Assembly: GCA_025997955.1 (NCBI GenBank)
Contig: BNVH01000019.1
Span: forward strand, 1 to 45,556
DNA length: 45,556 nucleotides
Direction of reading: 5' to 3'
Source: Synergistales bacterium
GTDB taxonomy: Bacteria > Synergistota > Synergistia > Synergistales > Aminobacteriaceae
The notes below the pieces were generated by a model, which saw only the letters and a program-made list of their open reading frames with translations, made no database searches and was not told the DNA's origin. The first letter of the stretch is position 1. Each line of letters begins with the position of its first letter. Made by a program: the position numbers and the translations under genes. Of this stretch, positions 23,847 through 33,019 are shown piece by piece.

Positions 23847-24914
23847 ATGGCGGAAGTTATTATAATCCCGGATCCAAACGAGCCTGACTGGAAAGACAGG
23901 CTCTTGTGTTTTTTCATGAAGCACGTCCTGTGGTTGGCGCTCGTTGCGCTCGCGTTGCTTGTCGTGGTCAGAAATATCTATACTATCCCCTCGGACTCGC
24001 GCGGCATTGTGCTCCGTTTCGGAGCTATATCGGGCGTAGTGGATCCCGGATTGCATGTGAAGATTCCGTTTGCCGACGAGGTCTACGTTATACCGGCGTC
24101 GCGCAAGCAGAGTCTTGAGTTTGGCTTCCGCGCAAACGGAGGTCAGCAGCGTCAGCAGAACCCGAGCGTCCAAGCGATGAAATACGGCGGGCAGTGGCCC
24201 GTCGAGGGCGAGAAGCTCATGCTGACCAAGGACAACAAGCTCATTGAGGTTGAGTGGGTGATGCACTTTCATATCGGCGCGCCGGAGGATTATGTTTTCA
24301 ACTTGCCAGTGGATGGCGTCGCTAAGGAAAAAATGCTGCGCGACCTCTGCATGGCTACGATGAGGAGAATTTTCGCCTCTATATTCTTTGACGACGGCCT
24401 AACGAGCGGAAAACAGAAAATTCAAGAGGACGCGAGTAGAATTCTTCAGGCGTCATTCAACGAACTGAGGGCCGGAATTACGATAGACGAAGTTCTTCTG
24501 CAGGAGACCAACGTCAGCGAGTCCATAAAAGCCGACTACAACAGCGTGACCACGGCTGAAGAACAGGTCAAAACGATGATTTATCAAGCCGAGGCTCACG
24601 CCAACAAGGTTATACCGGAGGCCGAGGGACGGGCGTCCATACTTGTAAACGAGGGCGAGTCTTACAAATTTAAGCGTATATCCGAGGCCGAGGGAGAGGC
24701 CGCGCGCCTCACTCTCTTACAGGACGCGTACAAGCTGAACCCCGAACTGACGCGTCTCAACATGTGGGCCGACGGCATGGGCGAGGTTCTCGGCAAGCTT
24801 AAAATCGTATTTGTCGAAGGTCTGAGCGGCGAGAGCGCAAACGGAACTCTGAAGGTGCTGCCTCTGCAGCCCGACGCGCTCTTTAGATTTGGAGAATTTG
24901 AGGGGGGCAAATAA
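23847..24914 (+). CDS. hflK: HflK-type SPFH membrane protein
   Basis: HflK and HflC form a large cage around the FtsH protease in the inner membrane. The protein has one membrane helix at about residues 28-46, followed by the SPFH domain (VLRFGAISGVVDPGLHVKIPFADEVYVI...) and a long helical region rich in Ala, Glu and Lys (AEAHANKVIPEAEGRASILVNEGE). The start is ATG 23847 after CGGAGG. It is followed directly by hflC. No ftsH is present nearby. The length of 355 fits HflK. Confidence 0.9.
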   Translation: MAEVIIIPDPNEPDWKDRLLCFFMKHVLWLALVALALLVVVRNIYTIPSDSRGIVLRFGAISGVVDPGLHVKIPFADEVYVIPASRKQSLEFGFRANGGQQRQQNPSVQAMKYGGQWPVEGEKLMLTKDNKLIEVEWVMHFHIGAPEDYVFNLPVDGVAKEKMLRDLCMATMRRIFASIFFDDGLTSGKQKIQEDASRILQASFNELRAGITIDEVLLQETNVSESIKADYNSVTTAEEQVKTMIYQAEAHANKVIPEAEGRASILVNEGESYKFKRISEAEGEAARLTLLQDAYKLNPELTRLNMWADGMGEVLGKLKIVFVEGLSGESANGTLKVLPLQPDALFRFGEFEGGK

Positions 24915-24915
24915 G

Positions 24916-25818
24916 ATGCCTGTCATGGTCACGAACAACGCTAACAATATAAGAAACATAAAAAAATACGCGCTTATTCCAATAATACTTTTGGCGCTGG
25001 CCGTTTTGAGCGGCGCTTTCTATATCGTCCCCACAAACGAGCACGCCGTGGTGACGCAGTTTGGCAAGATAGTGCGCGTCCATTCCACGCCGGGCGTTCA
25101 CGCCAAAATACCCTTTCTTGACGTGGTTTACGCTTATCCGAAATGGCTCCAAGAACACGACTCGGCTCCGGTGGAGACCGTCCTTGGCGACAAGCGCAAC
25201 GTGCTTTTCGACACGTTTTTGCTTTACCGCATAAGCGACCCTGCGGCGTTTCATACCAAAATACGCAACCAAACCACTTTGGGTCAGCGCATAGACGACA
25301 TAATCTTCGGTTCTATCCGCGTAGTGGCCGGCCTCTACACTTACGATGACATATTGAGCGGCAAGCGCGAGGAGATAATCGCCACCACAACGGAGAAAGT
25401 CAAAATTCAGGCTCAGGATATGGGCATAGATGTGGTTCTGTCGGCTATCCGCAACTTCACACTGCCAGATCAGAACTTGCAGGCTATATACTCGAACATG
25501 AAGTCCGAGCGCGTGCGCATAGCTCAGCGCATTCTGTCTGTAGGCTCCGCTGAGGCCAACCGCATAACGGCTGAGGCCGACCGCAAGGCGCAGGAACTGA
25601 TATCGAGCGCCGTAAAGAAAAGCCAGACTCTTCACGGCGAGGGAGACAAGCAAGCTCAGATAATAATATCGGACGCCATGGGCAACGCTTACGCTCTCTA
25701 CGAGCAGATGAAAGCCGTTGAGTTTTTCCGAAAAGGGCTTCAAAAAAACACCGTATTGGTCGTAGACCCGAAAGTGGGGTTATTTAAGTATTTGAATGAT
25801 TATAAGGGCGAGAAGTAG
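24916..25818 (+). CDS. hflC: HflC-type SPFH membrane protein
   Basis: This is the partner of HflK. It has an N-terminal membrane helix (IPIILLALAVLSGAFYIVP), an SPFH domain (TNEHAVVTQFGKIVRVHSTPGVHAKIPFLD) with the HflC-type insert region (LGDKRNVLFDTFLLYRISDPAAFHTKI) and a coiled region (AEANRITAEADRKAQELI). I take ATG 24916, one base after the hflK stop codon, as the start, with GAGGGGGGC upstream. An earlier in-frame start inside hflK (24889) is possible. Confidence 0.9.
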   Translation: MPVMVTNNANNIRNIKKYALIPIILLALAVLSGAFYIVPTNEHAVVTQFGKIVRVHSTPGVHAKIPFLDVVYAYPKWLQEHDSAPVETVLGDKRNVLFDTFLLYRISDPAAFHTKIRNQTTLGQRIDDIIFGSIRVVAGLYTYDDILSGKREEIIATTTEKVKIQAQDMGIDVVLSAIRNFTLPDQNLQAIYSNMKSERVRIAQRILSVGSAEANRITAEADRKAQELISSAVKKSQTLHGEGDKQAQIIISDAMGNAYALYEQMKAVEFFRKGLQKNTVLVVDPKVGLFKYLNDYKGEK

Positions 25819-25832
25819 AAGTAGGGGAAAAT

Positions 25833-26333
25833 TTGCAAAACATGCAACTTAAACTTTATATCGAAACGAGCGTCTTCAACTACTATTTCGACGCCGACCG
25901 CGACGGACACGGTGATACGGTGCGTTTGTTTGAGGCTATTGGTGCGGGGGTGTATGAAGGGTATACGTCAGTGTATACTACAGATGAGCTAAAGAACGCC
26001 CCCGAACCCAAGCGGAGCAATATGTTGGCGTTGACCGAAAAATATGGCCTCACAACTTTTGACATCGAAGAGGAAGCCAACAGACTGTCTAATCTGTATA
26101 TACAAAATGGGATTATTCCCCCCAAATACAGGATTGACGCCGCGCATATAGCTATAGCGTCTGTGCATAAGATTGATTGTGTGGTTTCTTATAATTTCAA
26201 GCATATTAACAAAATTCGCACGAAGCTCTTGACGGAACGTATCAACGTCAAGAATAACTATAGAGGCGTTCTTATTTGTACAGCTAAGGAGGTTTTGGAT
26301 GATGATTCACTATCCGGAGGACGATTGGCTTGA
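25833..26333 (+). CDS. PIN-domain ribonuclease-like protein
   Basis: The protein starts LKLYIETSVFNYYFDAD, carrying the first acidic position of the PIN fold as Glu, and later has YRIDAAHIAIASVHKIDCVVSYNFKHI, where the Asp and surrounding pattern are typical of PIN nucleases (VapC-like toxins). The start TTG at 25833 follows AGGGG by five bases; an ATG nine bases later is possible. A 55-residue gene overlaps its end by 35 bases and begins after a strong AAGGAGG. This arrangement suggests a toxin-antitoxin pair with the small gene second. Confidence 0.72.
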   Translation: MQNMQLKLYIETSVFNYYFDADRDGHGDTVRLFEAIGAGVYEGYTSVYTTDELKNAPEPKRSNMLALTEKYGLTTFDIEEEANRLSNLYIQNGIIPPKYRIDAAHIAIASVHKIDCVVSYNFKHINKIRTKLLTERINVKNNYRGVLICTAKEVLDDDSLSGGRLA

Positions 26334-26466
26334 CGAGGCTCGCGTGGCGCTTTATGAGGAGACAAAGGATATGACGATAGAAGAGGAAGTGGCATACCTC
26401 AGAGCCCAGGCCGCGCCTATTTTAGAACAATACAACATCAAACCTATATCGTTATCGTCGAAATGA
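26299..26466 (+). CDS. Small acidic protein, possible antitoxin of the PIN protein
   Basis: The 55-residue product (MMIHYPEDDWLDEARVALYEET, then MTIEEEVAYLRAQAAPILEQYNIKPISL) is strongly acidic and helical. It has its own ribosome-binding site, AAGGAGG at 26286-26292, inside the PIN gene. A second ATG at 26302 is an alternative start. I do not recognise a DNA-binding motif. Its position and size suggest it is the neutralising partner of the PIN protein, which is inference. It ends 50 bases before msbA. Confidence 0.6.
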   Translation: MMIHYPEDDWLDEARVALYEETKDMTIEEEVAYLRAQAAPILEQYNIKPISLSSK

Positions 26467-26515
26467 TCGAAGAAATTCTCAGCGGTCGGCGGATAATCCT
26501 TGGCTGTAAGTTGTC

Positions 26516-28267
26516 ATGAGAGATAAAATTCCTTTTCTGCGCTTGCTTGGCTACGCCGCGCCGTATAGGAGGCGTTTTTTCTGCGCGGTGTTTTTTATGT
26601 TGGTGGCCGGCGCTATGAATGTCCTTCCGCCGTGGCTTTTTAAGAGCGTGGTAGACGATGTTTTAATCAAAAAAGACACTGTGGTTTTGAACCTCATTTG
26701 TGTGGCGGTTGTTGTGATATTTGTGTTGAAGGGCGCAGCGGTCTATGGACAGCAGTATTTTATGAACTGGGTCGGTCAGCGCGTCGTCATGGATATTCGG
26801 GTCATTCTCTATGATCATATGCAGCGCATGTCTCTTCGCCATATACACGCTTCTCGTGTGGGAGAGCTCATGAGCAGGATAACGAGCGACGTTGGCACGC
26901 TTCAAAACCTCGTCACAAGCACATTCGTAGACATTGTTTTGAATGGCGTCACGTTTGGCGGGATGCTTGGGTTTATATTTTATATAAATTGGCGCCTGTC
27001 TTTGATAACCCTGACAGTCTTGCCCGTTGTGGCATGGCTCTTGACTTTTGCGGCGCGTCGCCTTCGCCGCGCGGGGCACAGAGTGCAGGAGAGATTGGCC
27101 AACTTGACAGCTATAGTGCAAGAGGCGTTTTCGGCCATACGCGTCGTTCGGGCTTTTGTGACCGAGGAGCTTGAGCTTGAGCGATTCAGGCGGGGGAATA
27201 TCGAAAACTTTGACGCGCTCCTAAGAGCTGTGAGAATTCAGGCGCTCTTGGCCGGTGTCATAGAGGTTTTTCTTATCGTGGCCCTTGCGGCGGTGTTCTG
27301 GTTTGGCGGACGCGAGGTGTTGAGCGACAAGCTGTCGCCCGGTGAGCTTGTGGCTTTTATAGGTTATATCGCGTTTATGGTGCAGCCCATCAGGTCTTTC
27401 ATGAATAGCATGAACGCGCTTCAGACCGGCTTCGCGGCGTTAGACCGCATTTTCTCGGTTCTTGAAACCCCAACTGAGACAGAAGAAAACGACGGCGAAA
27501 AAAGATCCGAAAAACTTGTCATTGGGCGAATATCGGGAAAAGTCGCGTTTGAAAACGTGTGTTTTTCTTATGCCAATGGACAGGAAATTTTGCGCGGCGT
27601 AAGTTTTGAGGCGAAGGAGGGCGAAAAAATAGCCATAGTCGGGCCGACCGGCGGAGGCAAATCCACCCTTGTTGACCTTATCCCACGCTTTTACGCCCCA
27701 AACCGAGGTCGGGTTTTGATAGACGGATATGACGTGAGCGCGCTCAGCTCACCGGAGTTGAGGCGTCAAATAGGCATAGTCTCGCAGGAGTCCGTCTTGA
27801 TGAAAGGCACTTTCGCGTTCAATATAGCCTACGGCCTGCCCCAAACGTCCATAGAAGACATTAGGACGGCAGCCAAAATAGCCGACATAGACGACTTTAT
27901 AATGAGTTCGCCAGGCGCTTATGATGCCGAGATAGGGGAGCGCGGAGTCACGTTGTCGGGCGGGCAGAGGCAAAGAGTGGCCATAGCGCGCGCCGTGGTT
28001 AGAGACCCTAGGATATTGATTTTGGACGAGGCCACGTCGTCGTTGGATTTGGAAGTTGAGCGAGTGGTGCAAAAAGCTATGGACAGAGCTATGGCGGGAA
28101 GAACGTCCTTTGTTATAGCGCATCGCCTTTCTACCATAAGAAACGCCGATAAGATCTTGCTTCTCGACGGTGGCCGCATAGCGCAGAGCGGCACGCACGA
28201 TGAACTTCTGCGCGCGGACGGTCTTTACTCGCGCCTTTATAACCTTCAATTCGGAAACTTAGCGTAA
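26516..28267 (+). CDS. msbA: MsbA-like ABC transporter/permease
   Basis: MsbA flips lipid A precursors across the inner membrane. The N-terminal ~310 residues form the six-helix membrane domain. The nucleotide-binding domain shows Walker A (VGPTGGGKST), the signature LSGGQRQRVAIARA, Walker B (ILILDEATSSLDLE) and the H-loop (VIAHRLSTI). The length of 583 is typical for a half-transporter. It is followed five bases later by the lpxK-type fusion gene, which strongly suggests the lipid A role over other exporters of the same family. The ribosome-binding site is weak. Confidence 0.9.
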   Translation: MRDKIPFLRLLGYAAPYRRRFFCAVFFMLVAGAMNVLPPWLFKSVVDDVLIKKDTVVLNLICVAVVVIFVLKGAAVYGQQYFMNWVGQRVVMDIRVILYDHMQRMSLRHIHASRVGELMSRITSDVGTLQNLVTSTFVDIVLNGVTFGGMLGFIFYINWRLSLITLTVLPVVAWLLTFAARRLRRAGHRVQERLANLTAIVQEAFSAIRVVRAFVTEELELERFRRGNIENFDALLRAVRIQALLAGVIEVFLIVALAAVFWFGGREVLSDKLSPGELVAFIGYIAFMVQPIRSFMNSMNALQTGFAALDRIFSVLETPTETEENDGEKRSEKLVIGRISGKVAFENVCFSYANGQEILRGVSFEAKEGEKIAIVGPTGGGKSTLVDLIPRFYAPNRGRVLIDGYDVSALSSPELRRQIGIVSQESVLMKGTFAFNIAYGLPQTSIEDIRTAAKIADIDDFIMSSPGAYDAEIGERGVTLSGGQRQRVAIARAVVRDPRILILDEATSSLDLEVERVVQKAMDRAMAGRTSFVIAHRLSTIRNADKILLLDGGRIAQSGTHDELLRADGLYSRLYNLQFGNLA

Positions 28268-28272
28268 AAATC

Positions 28273-30612
28273 ATGAAACACGTCTCTATCGGCACAAAAT
28301 TAGCCCAAGGCTACATGGACTTCGCGCGTGGAACTAAATCATTTTCCCTTAAAAACCCCCTTTTTTTGCTCTGGGGCTTGCTCATTCCCATTTCATGGTG
28401 CGCCAAAATTTGGATAAACGCAACCGATTTTCTGTATCGTCATGGGCTTAGACGCTCATACGAGCCGCCTTTGCCTATAATAAGCGTAGGGAACATCACA
28501 TACGGCGGCACAAACAAAACCCCCTTTGTGGATATGCTCTGCCGCTCTATGCAAAACAGGGGCGTGAAAGTGGGCGTGGTCAGCCGAGGTTACGGCGGAG
28601 ATAACGCGGATGTCGTTGTTTTGAACAACGGACGCATAATTTCCCCCCAAAATGGCGATAGCGACCGTGATTTACTGAACAAAAACGCGCGCCGCGTCGT
28701 GGGGGACGAACCCATTTTACTCTCGTCACGCCTGAGCGACGTGCCGGTGGTGGTCTCTCGCGACAGAATGAAGGGAATAGAGAACTTGGCGCAAAAAGAA
28801 GATATTCATTTGATTGTGGCCGATGACGCCTTTCAGCACAGGAGACTATCGCGGGACGTCGATATTGTCCTTGTAGACGCTACATGCCCCTTCGGTAACG
28901 GACGCACGTTGCCGGCCGGCATTCTGAGGGAGGATATTTCCGCGCTCGCGCGCGCTCATATGGTCGTCATCACGAGAGTGGACCAAGTCACGCCGGAGGA
29001 GTTGTTTTCGCTTCGCAAACGACTGTTGGAGATTGTCCCGATTGAGCGGATATTCAACGCGCGCCTTGACGTTGTCGAATGGCTTCTGTGGGACGGCGTC
29101 AAGTTTCGCCCGACGCGCCAAAATATCAAGGGGCTCAGATTATTGGCGTTCTCAGCCATAGGAAACCCGCCGAGTTTCATAAACTCGCTAAAAAGCGCGG
29201 GGGCCGTCGCGGTAAGCGAGCGGCATTTCCTCGACCATCACTCTTATTCAGAACATGACATGATGTCTCTTTGTAAGGAAAAAAATGAGCTCAAGAGGCG
29301 CGGGGAAAAAATAGATTTTTTATCCTGTACAGAAAAAGATATTTACAATTTACCCCCTTCTTGGAGGACGCGCCCGTCGCCCTGTCCGCTTTTGGTTCCC
29401 AGCGTGGCGGTGACGCTTGAGGATAGGGCGCGATTCGAGAGTATGTTAATAGAACACCTGCGCCCGCGCTTAGTTGTGGCTTCTAATGGGTATGGCGAGG
29501 ATGCCATAGGCGTGCTTTTGGCTGAGAAATTGAGAAATGAGTTTCGAGTCGCGGAGGTTTTGGCGTTTCCGCTCGTCGGACGCGGAGAGCCTTATATAAA
29601 GCGCGGATTTTCCGTTGTATCAAGCCCGTCCGTCACGCCGTCGGGCGGCATCTTGAAATATCACCTAAAAGACATATGGCGCGATTTGCGTTCAGGTTTG
29701 CTTAAACATATCTACAGCCAACAAATGGATTGGCGCGGCCTGTCAGGGGTGCGCACTCCCCTTTGCGTCGGCGACGTCTATTTGCTGCTTCACACTTTAT
29801 GGGGGCATGGGACGTCGCCGCTTTTTGTCGCCACGGCTAAGACCGTCCGCCTGAGCGGACACTGGCGGCTTGAGCGATTCATTATCCGAATGCTTTGCCG
29901 AAGAACTTGGACGCGAGACGGCGAGACGGCGGAGCAGTTATTGTCCAGCGGCGCTGACGCGCTATACGCCGGAAACCCCATTATGGACCTTTTAGAAGGG
30001 GCAAAGCGGGATGACTTTTCGGATTCAAAGCTCATTCTTCTCCTGCCAGGAAGCCGAACAAGGGCGTATGACGATGTGAAGCTGCTCTTAGACGCCGCCG
30101 AACTCATCAATTTAACGGAAAAACACGATTATATCATGACCGCCGCGCCCACTATAGATATGGAGCGCCTTGTGTCCGGCTGTATAGGCTGGCGGTTTGA
30201 AAACTCGCGCATCTCCAAAAACGATATAACCATACTTATACATAGGGGCGGAGTTCAGGAGGCGGCGTCCGACGCGTCACTGCTTATCGGCTTCGGGGGA
30301 ACGGCCAATCAACTCTGCGCCGGTATGGGAATACCGGTTATTTCGATTGACGAGAAGGGTAAACGCGTCCAGAAAAAACTTTTAGGAGACGCCGAGATTT
30401 TGGTTGCGCCGACGTCTCAGGCTCTGGCCGAGTGCGCGCTACGCGTCTTGGGCAATAGTGAGCTATATAGTAAAATGAGCGAAGCGGGACGCGCGCGTAT
30501 GGGGGAGGGCGGAGCCTTAGACGACGTCACGCGATACGCCGCCGAGTCTCTCGGCTGGAGGGTCAGGTGCGAGCTGTATGAGAGATTGATAGGAAACGGG
30601 GCAGGGATTTAA
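28273..30612 (+). CDS. lpxK: LpxK-type lipid A 4'-kinase fused to an LpxB-like domain
   Basis: Residues ~1-390 match tetraacyldisaccharide 4'-kinase: a membrane helix near residue 35, GNITYGGTNKTPF in place of the family's usual GGTGKTP loop, SRGYGGD, and DDAFQHRRLSRD for the catalytic Asp region. Residues ~395-779 (LVVASNGYGEDAIGVLLAE..., LLLPGSRTRAYDDV, GFGGTANQLCAGMGIPV) resemble the lipid-A-disaccharide synthase-related family, a GT-B-like group. The two functions are consecutive in lipid A synthesis, so the fusion is sensible. The Asn in the P-loop is unusual. The gene lies five bases after msbA, with no clear ribosome-binding site. Confidence 0.85.
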   Translation: MKHVSIGTKLAQGYMDFARGTKSFSLKNPLFLLWGLLIPISWCAKIWINATDFLYRHGLRRSYEPPLPIISVGNITYGGTNKTPFVDMLCRSMQNRGVKVGVVSRGYGGDNADVVVLNNGRIISPQNGDSDRDLLNKNARRVVGDEPILLSSRLSDVPVVVSRDRMKGIENLAQKEDIHLIVADDAFQHRRLSRDVDIVLVDATCPFGNGRTLPAGILREDISALARAHMVVITRVDQVTPEELFSLRKRLLEIVPIERIFNARLDVVEWLLWDGVKFRPTRQNIKGLRLLAFSAIGNPPSFINSLKSAGAVAVSERHFLDHHSYSEHDMMSLCKEKNELKRRGEKIDFLSCTEKDIYNLPPSWRTRPSPCPLLVPSVAVTLEDRARFESMLIEHLRPRLVVASNGYGEDAIGVLLAEKLRNEFRVAEVLAFPLVGRGEPYIKRGFSVVSSPSVTPSGGILKYHLKDIWRDLRSGLLKHIYSQQMDWRGLSGVRTPLCVGDVYLLLHTLWGHGTSPLFVATAKTVRLSGHWRLERFIIRMLCRRTWTRDGETAEQLLSSGADALYAGNPIMDLLEGAKRDDFSDSKLILLLPGSRTRAYDDVKLLLDAAELINLTEKHDYIMTAAPTIDMERLVSGCIGWRFENSRISKNDITILIHRGGVQEAASDASLLIGFGGTANQLCAGMGIPVISIDEKGKRVQKKLLGDAEILVAPTSQALAECALRVLGNSELYSKMSEAGRARMGEGGALDDVTRYAAESLGWRVRCELYERLIGNGAGI

Positions 30613-30668
30613 GGCGATAGAGATTAAGTGACTGTTTTTTGCATTCAATATAGGGAGGAGAAAAAACA

Positions 30669-31544
30669 ATGATTTTTGACGATGATAATTTCACGCAAGC
30701 GTCGTATAATTCCTCGGAAGGAAGGAAGCGCGTAGGCTTTCTTAGGCGTTTTATCTTACGCCCAGGCTTGCAGACCGTCAAATGGGCTCTCCATTTTATT
30801 TTTCCGGCGGCTTATCAAGCCGATAGTAATGTGGCTAATGGCATTAATTGCCCGATTTGTGGACTCACCGCAAAGAAATTTCACTATGGCGGTTATATTG
30901 AAGGAAATGGAGTAGGGGCAGGTTTATGCAAAAATTCTATGTGCCCTGATTGCAGGTCTTTGGAGCGGCATAGACTGCTCTATTTTGTGCTAAAAGAACA
31001 TAAAAAACAATTTCCGTCTTTTGCCGCAAGTCCTGCTATCTTGCATTTTGCTCCAGAGCGGTGCCTGACAGATGTTATTGATAAAGCTTTCCCGACAGCA
31101 ACCTACACAACAGCAGATATATCGGATGGTAAGGCTATGGTCACGGTGGATATTCAAAACATGCCATTTGACGATGAGTCTTTTGATTTGATTTTTTGCA
31201 ATCATGTTTTAGAACATGTCTACGACGACCGTAAGGCCATGTCGGAGCTATGTAGAGTGCTAAAACCATTCGGACGCGCTTTTCTGACGGTTCCGTTTGA
31301 CCCGAAAAATAAAAAAACATACGAAGACCCCTCGATAACCAGTCCTCTGTCCAGAAGATTTCACTTCGGCCAGAAAGACCATGTCCGATACTACGGCATG
31401 GATTTTAGCGATAGGCTGAAAGACGCAGGCTTAACCGTCGAGTTGTTCAAGGCGTCCGATTTGGGGCATGATATAGTGTCTAAATATGCTCTGATTAAGG
31501 AGGACATCGTCTGGATTGGGAGCAAGGTGATTTTTTGCGGATAA
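30669..31544 (+). CDS. Class I SAM-dependent methyltransferase with Zn-ribbon-like N-terminus
   Basis: A cysteine cluster (NCPICGL..., CKNSMCPDC) precedes a Methyltransf_11-like domain. The domain has VTVDIQNMPFDDESFDLIFCNHVLEHVYDD and CRVLKPFGRAFLTVPFD, the standard post-motif and acidic loop regions. There is no obvious G-rich motif I, but ILHFAPERCLTDVI sits where it is expected. The substrate is unknown. The N-terminal Lys/Arg-rich stretch (EGRKRVGFLRRFILRPG) may contact membrane or nucleic acid. The start ATG 30669 follows GGGAGGAG. It is probably separate from the lipid A genes, since a 56-base gap and a strong ribosome-binding site precede it. Confidence 0.8.
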   Translation: MIFDDDNFTQASYNSSEGRKRVGFLRRFILRPGLQTVKWALHFIFPAAYQADSNVANGINCPICGLTAKKFHYGGYIEGNGVGAGLCKNSMCPDCRSLERHRLLYFVLKEHKKQFPSFAASPAILHFAPERCLTDVIDKAFPTATYTTADISDGKAMVTVDIQNMPFDDESFDLIFCNHVLEHVYDDRKAMSELCRVLKPFGRAFLTVPFDPKNKKTYEDPSITSPLSRRFHFGQKDHVRYYGMDFSDRLKDAGLTVELFKASDLGHDIVSKYALIKEDIVWIGSKVIFCG

Positions 31545-31561
31545 ACGAGGAGGAACATAAA

Positions 31562-31765
31562 ATGTCCTACGAAACGCGTCCGAATGAGGCGTGCTCCATG
31601 ATTATCAGAGCGATAAAAATTGAGGATTCGCCGGATATTAACCATTTGCGTACTATGGATGGCGTCAAGGAGACCATACTTGGAATAGTAAGCGAGCGTG
31701 TAGCCGACACGGAGGCGTTCATCTCGTTACCGAATCTGAAAAAACTTGTCAGCGTTTGTAATTAA
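31562..31765 (+). pseudogene. GNAT acetyltransferase, N-terminal fragment
   Basis: The frame starts at ATG 31562 after GAGGAGG and encodes the first strand-helix unit of a GNAT protein: MIIRAIKIEDSPDINHLRTMDGVKETILGIVSERVADTEAFISL. The pattern then breaks off (NLKKLVSVCN and stop). No acetyl-CoA-binding motif follows in any plus-strand frame before dnaJ, so the gene is truncated. Confidence 0.6.
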
Positions 31766-31839
31766 CGAAAAACCATAGTATTATATCTGGTTATGACGCT
31801 GTTACAAGAATTTACTTTTGAAGTCAGAGGTGTTGTTTT

Positions 31840-32970
31840 TTGGAAGACCTATATCAAATACTTGGCGTCTCGCGGGACGCGTCGCAGGCCGATATAAAAA
31901 AGGCTTATCGCCAGCTCGTCCGCCAATATCACCCGGACACGCATCAGGGAGACGCCGCGGCTGAGGAAAAGTTCAAAAAAATAAACGCGGCGTATTCCGT
32001 CATAGGCGACCAAGAGAAACGCGCCCGCTACGACCAGTTCGGCAGTGAGGACGGCCAAAACCCGTTTGGCGGCGGTTTCGGCGGCGGCTTTGGAGACCTG
32101 TTCGGAGACCTGTTTGAGCAGGTCTTCGGGGGCGGTATGGGCGGCGGCGGCTTTGGGCGCAGAGCCGACCCCAACGCGCCGCGCGCGGGCGCCAATCTTG
32201 AGATGTCGCTTCGCGTCACGCTACTTGAGGCGGCAAACGGCACTACGCGCAACCTCGAAATCCCGCACCAAGACGCCTGCGAGACCTGCGGAGGAAGCGG
32301 AGCCAAGCCCGGCACAAAGCCAAAGGTCTGCGATATATGCGGCGGACGCGGACAGGTGGAGAGCATGGCGCGCACGCCGTTTGGTCAGTTCGTCACTATG
32401 ACCACATGCCAAAGATGTGGCGGGACGGGCAAGGTTATCGAAGAACGCTGCGAGACATGCGGTGGGCATGGAGTAGTTCGTAAAAACCACAAGGTGGAGG
32501 TCAAAATTCCGGCGGGAGTCGAGACAGGCACGCGCCTTCGCGTCACGGGCGAGGGCGACCATGGGCAAAACGGCGGTCCAAAGGGCGACCTCTTCTTGGT
32601 CTTGAGCGTAGACCATCACGAGAAGTTTGAGCGCGACGGCGGAGATTTGCACACATATCTGACTCTGAGCTATCCGCAGGCCGTCTTGGGCGCTACGGTA
32701 GAGATTGATACGCTCACAGACGGACGCGAAAAGGTAGGCGTTCCGGCCGGCACGGAGCACGGGCGAGTTCTGAAGATAAAGGGCAAGGGTATGCCGCGCC
32801 TTCGCGGAGCGCGAGGCCGAGGGGACCTTCACGCCCATGTCCTGATAGACATCCCCACAAAGCTAACCGACAAGCAAAAAGCGATAATCGAGAGCTTAGC
32901 CAAGGAACTGGGGGAGGCTGTCCAGCCTAAAGAAGAAAGTTTTTTCGATAAGGTGAAAAAGATGTTCTGA
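31840..32970 (+). CDS. dnaJ: Chaperone DnaJ
   Basis: DnaJ delivers substrates to DnaK and stimulates its ATPase. The J domain at residues 1-65 has HPD in VRQYHPDTHQ, followed by a Gly/Phe-rich stretch (GGGFGGGFGDLFGDLF). Four CxxCxGxG zinc-binding repeats (CETCGGSG, CDICGGRG, CQRCGGTG, CETCGGHG) lie at about residues 145-210, followed by the C-terminal substrate-binding domains. The length of 376 is typical. The start is TTG 31840, with GAGGTG eight bases upstream. Neither dnaK nor grpE is present in the window. Confidence 0.95.
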   Translation: MEDLYQILGVSRDASQADIKKAYRQLVRQYHPDTHQGDAAAEEKFKKINAAYSVIGDQEKRARYDQFGSEDGQNPFGGGFGGGFGDLFGDLFEQVFGGGMGGGGFGRRADPNAPRAGANLEMSLRVTLLEAANGTTRNLEIPHQDACETCGGSGAKPGTKPKVCDICGGRGQVESMARTPFGQFVTMTTCQRCGGTGKVIEERCETCGGHGVVRKNHKVEVKIPAGVETGTRLRVTGEGDHGQNGGPKGDLFLVLSVDHHEKFERDGGDLHTYLTLSYPQAVLGATVEIDTLTDGREKVGVPAGTEHGRVLKIKGKGMPRLRGARGRGDLHAHVLIDIPTKLTDKQKAIIESLAKELGEAVQPKEESFFDKVKKMF

Positions 32971-32979
32971 TGATCACAA

Positions 32980-33008
32980 GGGCGACTTGTGGGTCGCCCG
33001 TTTATTTT
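32980..33008 (+). terminator. Terminator after dnaJ
   Basis: GGGCGAC (32980-32986) pairs with GTCGCCC (32993-32999) across a six-base loop and is followed by GTTTATTTT. It lies between the convergent dnaJ and ankyrin genes and could serve both. Confidence 0.85.
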
Positions 33009-33019
33009 ACATCCGCACG

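Noticed and set aside
24883..25743. 286-residue minus-strand frame opposite hflC
   Set aside because: It is antisense to a clear SPFH gene and follows from codon bias of the plus strand; its Tyr- and His-rich content is not protein-like.
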